64,000 nucleotides of DNA. Source: Malaya genurostris (Eukaryota; Arthropoda; Insecta; Diptera; Culicidae). Location of the stretch: NCBI RefSeq assembly GCF_030247185.1, contig NC_080570.1, positions 165,898,382 through 165,962,381 on the forward strand. Direction: 5' to 3'. Each line of letters begins with the position of its first letter. Positions within the stretch are counted from its first letter, which is position 1. Below are positions 58,943 to 64,000 of this stretch, piece by piece. Made by a program: the position numbers and the translations under genes. The notes under the pieces are model-generated. The model made no database searches. It had not been told where the DNA came from and worked only from the letters and a program-made list of their open reading frames with translations.

Positions 58943-61771
58943 TAACGCATCAATGTTTGACGATTTATTTGTCTGGGCTTGTTCGTAAAAATGAGAGCAG
59001 ATCTTTTATGAAGAATCAAATAAACCATAGAAACTGAAATACTCGATTTTTCACTTCTCCGAAATGTCACGTTTTTGTTAATCATTTTCACATTATGCGG
59101 CACAAAAACTAAGCAATGCCTAGCTCCTGTGTACACAAATTTTGTTTGTTATCTAGATATTTTTCTGGAAATTACGAAATTATGCTGTTTAGCGTTTGCT
59201 TGCTACCGTGATTGTTACAAAAAATCTCATGCTTTCTTGTCATTCAAATTGTTTCATTGAAATTTTTTTTCATTGACGAGAGAGAAGCGGAATTAGCAAA
59301 CGAAAACTAAGATTACGAAATTATCAATTTTTTCCTAAATCTATGAACTAATCATCCGGAATAAATGCTATGTAGAAATATAACACTTATGTAATCTACT
59401 GGGTTAAGAAATAGTATTGCGCACGTATAAAAGTTTTTTATTTGGCCTAAACTTAACCCTCTAACTCGCAAGCCGCAGTTCACAGTCGGTAGTTTCTCAC
59501 ACAATTGATCATTATGGCAGAACGAAACGACAATATGCGTTCGATTATCCTGTAAAATGCAAAGTATCAAGTTTCAACGATTTCAACTTTTCTGATCGAC
59601 CATCAGATCATCTTTCCGGAGATGGAGTATTAGTGAGTGCTCACTAACCAACGATGGGGGCGGCAAATTTCTTATTTTGCTCCGGGCGCCAAATTTCCTC
59701 GGTACGCCACTGGGTGATACAGGAAAATCGTCGTATTACAAAAACTTTAAAATTGAATATCTCACTAACCGTTGTGTTACGACTCCATGTTATTTGATTA
59801 TTTTCCTCGTTTTCACCTTCTCTATCATTCCTTAAAACGTGGACAACATGAAGTGAAACACCCTATACATATTACTACATGATTACGTTGTAAGATTATT
59901 TAAACTTGAGTTATTCTTGCAGAGCCACCCTGGAGGAATACACACACAAAGTGCAGCGTCACTATCCAGTGGTTTTCAACATATTGATTCATGATAATAG
60001 CAATTAAATAGCGACGTGAGAGTGAGTTAATGGGTTTTTTTTTGTTCAATCCAATAACATTTAATCTGTTGATTGTTCATGAATCATGAGGAGCTCTTTG
60101 AAATGCTAGCGAAAATGGCCAATATGTAGATGTAAGTTTGAAGGGTAAAAAAACATAGGTTCGCACTTAATAACGGGAGTGTGAGCAACCCCGATGTAAG
60201 AATCAGCTTTGAGATTGACTCAATTTTCAGTTGAATGATGTGAAACTAGGTTCGAAACTGGATTCAAATAAACGTTTTCGACAGCAGTTGGGACGGAAAC
60301 TGGGTTAGGTTTGACATCAAGCGCAAAAATTACATTAGTTTATGGTCACCCGATTCGATGGTTCAGAGTATAAGGTCTTGCAAGTCAGATGGCATGTTTA
60401 AGTCCTAACTTGGAAGGATTCCAAGTTGAATAGTAACACTGGTCTTGAAATAGTCCTGAGTTGTAGTTCTCTGACTTTGCTTTTTTTTAGTTGATGGTCG
60501 AACCAACCGACTTTAGCCATACCGGTTCGAAGTTTTTGTTGCCGAAAACAACGTGAATAGTGGTCAGATAGTCCCAGACGAAGCTCACTTCGATTTCTTA
60601 GAAACAATTTTCATAAAATAAATCATTCCATAAATGCCTGTTAAATTATACCGGTTTTAGTATTATAGGATGAAGAGTGTTCAAAATTTCAAACTTTTGT
60701 TTCAAATAATAATCCAAAAACGTAAATTCTCTAAAACTAGTTCACTGTATATGTGTTTTATTTAGCTACCATAGAATCTTACTGTGGCTTTACCAGCTTT
60801 ACAATTCAGTTCCGAAAATATCGAACGCAGAGAACAAAACTCTAGTATCTCGATCGAGTTCGATATTTCCATACAAAAGTATTACTCGATCGACCAATAG
60901 AATGTAAATTTTCACATTCGATCGAAATATTTCGATTTGATCGAAGTTCGATTAAAGCAATAAAACCCTTCTAAATCCACATAGTCTCATTGAAATATTG
61001 ATAAGCCATTCGCTCTCACATCTCATCTAAATCGATCGGGACGGCAGAAACAAGTACAGTACTGCTAGATTGTGTGTGCATGATCTACCCGCATCGGTTA
61101 ACGATCACTATATTCGCAGAACTATGTCCTAGCATGGAGTGATTCTTACCATCGAAAAAGAAGTACTTTTTTCCCCGGTATTCTAAATGGCGTACGTTTG
61201 TTATGCATGCGCTTGAAGAAGGATATATCTTCTTATATTCTTCGGCCAGGATACAAGGATTCCATGTAAATCACTTGTTTCCTACGACAATCAGATGGTT
61301 ATATGTCAATATTGCCAAAAAGCTGTTCACTATGGTAAGCCATGTGACAAACTGGACAGGAAGGCAACTACACCGAAAGGACAACGGTGCTTTCTTCACA
61401 CCAATCCCAAACAACCCCAGTACATCTGTATCAATATCGTTAACAAAACCATCACTATCACATGAACAACAAGGTACGCTAGCTGTAGCTAACGACGCAC
61501 CCAACGCTCGGGTAAACAAGAAACGATGATTCCGCCAACAACAGTGATACCGTATCAATGAACGCGAGCGGTAGCTTTCAAACCTGCCTAATTCTTTCGA
61601 AGTCAATTCAGCTTAACTTTATCGAAATTCGTTGAGTCATATTCGAAAAAATTTAGCCCATAAAAAGAGCGGTTAGTCGGTTAAGTCATTACAATTATAT
61701 CTTCATAACCAGAAGTGACAGTCATTTGATCTTCCGACTTGATTCAAAATTCAATAGTAGCTTGCAAACCA
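58943..61771. other. Intergenic, repeats
   Basis: No supported gene. It includes a transposon-end-like motif (CCGGGCGCCAAATTTCCTCG, about 59685), a culicine-type block with GTGTGAGCAACCCCGATGTA (about 60179) and a mariner relic (60500-60607). The frame at 61203-61529 (108 aa) shows no family features. Confidence 0.5.
60500..60607 (-). pseudogene. Mariner-type relic, third copy
   Basis: The minus strand reads FLRNRSELRLGLSDHYSRCF and GMAKVG, matching LRNRCEFRFGISDRYFRDL at 29290-29420 and LRNRCEFCFEILDHY at 10560-10620. Only the far C-terminal piece remains. Confidence 0.45.
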
Positions 61772-62885
61772 GCCTACCCAAGTAACAATTTTAATATTAA
61801 TAATTACTTGTAGCTGTCTTCAATGCAACATAATAAATCTTGCATTAAAACTTTAAACTCCACGAAAGCCTACTGAGAACCTCTATAAGAGCATGTTCCT
61901 GCCAAGTGGACCATTCTTCATAAGGTTTATAAAGCAAAGTGAAGAATTAGCATAAACCTGCGTTAAAACTCCAAATTCAAGAAAATTTTGAAACCAGCTT
62001 TGCGATCAACATTTAATTTATTCGGAAGGAATGAATTCCGCTATGAATAAGTTGTCGTTTTGATAACATTTTTCATGGCTATGTGTGTGTCATGTCTGCT
62101 TTGAATGCAACCAGTAAGAATATACTAGATTTTATTTATAAGTTTTAGGTTTTTTTCCGAACTTAAAAACTTCATGCGCTTTTATTTTTATCGTGAATGT
62201 TTGGATAAAAATAAGAATTATAACTAATCGCCGTGAAATAAATGCAGTTTTTGCGAAAATCTCCATGATTTTTGAAAATTATTTTTTGTGATTCTTCGTC
62301 ATTTTTGTATAAAACTATTTCGTGGCATTAAAACTTGTGTATACGTTCTGAAAATTAATCATTAAAGCCCATCATTTTTATTCATTTTTGCATTTCGTAG
62401 TATATTTGATGTCAATTAATGCTACGGTATAGGACATCATAATGGCGGCCATGAAATTTTCTTTGATGCAAATTACGCTTAACCCAAGAAACAATAAATC
62501 AAATAGCCCACAACAAATGTGTCATAAATGTACTTTAGAACCCTCGAATTTGCTCTGAGTGAAACTGTCATCCAATGAACACGCACACACACAAAACTAG
62601 ATTTATGAAAGAATTTAACTGACAATAATGTTTTCAAGAAAATGTTTGAAAGCAATATGAAGAGTGTTTGCATGGTTTTATCCTAGTACACATTGTTTTA
62701 TTTTTAGTCCAGTTGTTAGTCTGGGTAAAAAGTTTTATAGAAGCTTTAAAAACTATGATATTACTTGTCAAAAGAGACTTTTATTATTGTCGTTATAAAA
62801 CAGGTAGTGATTGAAAAATCAATTACAAAACTCCTATAAATTACAATCAAAACCATTAGGCATTCGAATTGTTACTTGGGTAGGC
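61772..62885. mobile_element. 1.1 kb non-autonomous element with CCCAAGTAACAATT termini
   Basis: GCCTACCCAAGTAACAATT at 61772-61790 is the exact reverse complement of 62867-62885. The interior is AT-rich with no transposase. A related motif (ACCCAAGTAGCAATT, about 17473) in the chitin deacetylase intron suggests a dispersed family. I cannot define a target duplication with confidence. Confidence 0.6.
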
Positions 62886-64000
62886 TTGTCAAAATCGACT
62901 CAGCCTTCTTTGAGGCAATCGAGCAGTAAAAACGAGCCTAGGCTTGTTGAAAGCGGTTCAAGCATCTCTAAGAAAATTAAGCGATAAAAATGCTTTAAAT
63001 GTTGCACACACATTCATACACACTTTTCCGATTTCGTCAAACTTCGATCAAAAGTCGGGTTTTCCAGTAATTAACTTTGGGTAGAAAAAAGACAAAAAAA
63101 AATAGGCATTTAGGTTTTGCTACCTCATGGGTACCGGTTTGTGCTAAAGTGTACATGACTGTATTTAATTGTTTCACGCTTCGCCTCAGGCTTATCAGTG
63201 CATGAGCAGATTAAATAACAAATAGAGTTTTCATAAAATATCTCCTTATATGGAACATTTATTCAATCTAGAATGCATTTGAACGATTTAAAATTTAAAT
63301 ATTAACGATCATCACATAGAAAAATGATTCATTCACAATTTCAACCAGTTTATGTGAAATTCCATGATTTTGTTTTGGTTATTTAGCGATAGTAGAGTTT
63401 TTGGTTTAATTCAATCAATGTAATGCAGCTAAACTTTACAACTGTATTCCTGTTTGAAACTAGTATTAAATGTTAATTCAATTTTACTTATTTCGATTAT
63501 TGTATATTGTCTATACATTATCTATTAAATGTTCGAAGACACTTGTTGCGGACAACATGGAAGTATACCTCATGTATAACTGTATTTATCTCATGCATGA
63601 CTCCGAGATACATACAGGTGTGATCGACTTTTACTTTTCGATCATTTTGTTATTGGTTTGGGAACCACTGGATTTTCCAACCGAATGCAATCGATACTGA
63701 ACAGTCAAAGTGTGCGTTTACATGCTGCAGCGCAAGGTGTTGGTGTAAATAGGTCTCACTTTCGAAGGAAGTAAGCATTACTGGCAGAAACGAAATTGTC
63801 TGCATTGATTCTCGATTATCAACAAATAAATTCTGTCGCTGTGCAACGTAATGCAATGGATAAATCTATATGAACACATAAGAACAATTCCACGGTGCTA
63901 AGATTTATAGTGAATGAAGGAAAAAGCAACAAATCATTTCCGATTGTCAAGTTTATGCCGCAAATGAATACGGAGCTACGCGAACTCGCCTTATCAAGCG
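62886..64000. other. Right flank, no gene seen
   Basis: AT-rich DNA. The frames at 63470-63700 and 63650-63856 overlap on opposite strands and have no family features. I see no exon or repeat that I can support. Confidence 0.4.

Noticed and set aside
61203..61529. 108-aa plus-strand frame
   Set aside because: No recognisable domain, no splice context, and an equally long frame overlaps it on the other strand.
1..64000. CRISPR arrays, bacterial operons or ribosomal RNA genes
   Set aside because: The intron-containing genes and mosquito repeats show a eukaryotic nuclear sequence; I saw no regular spaced direct repeats or rRNA-like segments.

Overview
This window looks like nuclear DNA from a mosquito, most likely a culicine. 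It is AT-rich. It holds seven or eight spliced protein genes with short introns of about 50-90 bp plus a few very long ones. The rest is decayed DNA transposons and mosquito-type repeats: ITmD37E-type and mariner transposases, several foldback MITEs, tRNA-like SINE pieces, and the dispersed culicine repeat that begins with a TTTGCCTTTCTC-like motif. I cannot fix the species from sequence alone.

Layout. 1-7.5 kb: gene-poor, repeat-rich flank with a decayed ITmD37E copy and a 1.2 kb TIR element. 7.5-19.8 kb (+): a chitin deacetylase gene of 8 coding exons (CDA4-like, 489 aa). Its long introns carry MITEs and a 911 bp mariner deletion derivative. 19.8-24.2 kb: a second broken ITmD37E copy split by about 1.8 kb, then quiet DNA. 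24.2-24.9 kb (+): selenoprotein K, in which an in-frame UGA is read as Sec and a SECIS-like hairpin follows. 25.4-26.6 kb (-): a secreted CAP/antigen-5 protein. 30.5-34.0 kb (-): nibbler/Mut-7 3'-5' exoribonuclease. 36.7-39.7 kb (+): the U5 snRNP GTPase EFTUD2/Snu114. 39.8-42.2 kb (-): VAC14, convergent with EFTUD2. 43.9-45.3 kb (+): complex I 49 kDa subunit (NDUFS2/ND-49). 45.5-46.0 kb (+): a C15orf61 homologue. 46.8-48.6 kb (-): an adenosylhomocysteinase-like (AHCYL/IRBIT) protein. 48.6-55.9 kb: repeats, including a non-LTR retrotransposon relic and two MITEs. 55.9-58.8 kb (+): IWS1 with a long RS-repeat N-terminus. 58.9-64 kb: repeats and a 1.1 kb TIR element.

The genes form no operon or shared pathway. 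They are a eukaryotic mix of housekeeping functions (splicing, transcription elongation, respiration, PI(3,5)P2 synthesis, methionine cycle, small-RNA trimming) and two extracellular proteins (cuticle/chitin and CAP). Exon joins were done by hand. Every full gene model below closes to a multiple of three, with GT-AG borders and matching phases.

The most notable points are four. The selenoprotein K gene would be truncated by any caller that treats UGA as stop. The chitin deacetylase lacks the usual catalytic residues. An Inr/DPE core promoter sits at exact spacing in front of that gene. A MITE family has two copies flanked by near-perfect 8-bp target duplications. I saw nothing that supports a wholly new multi-gene system.
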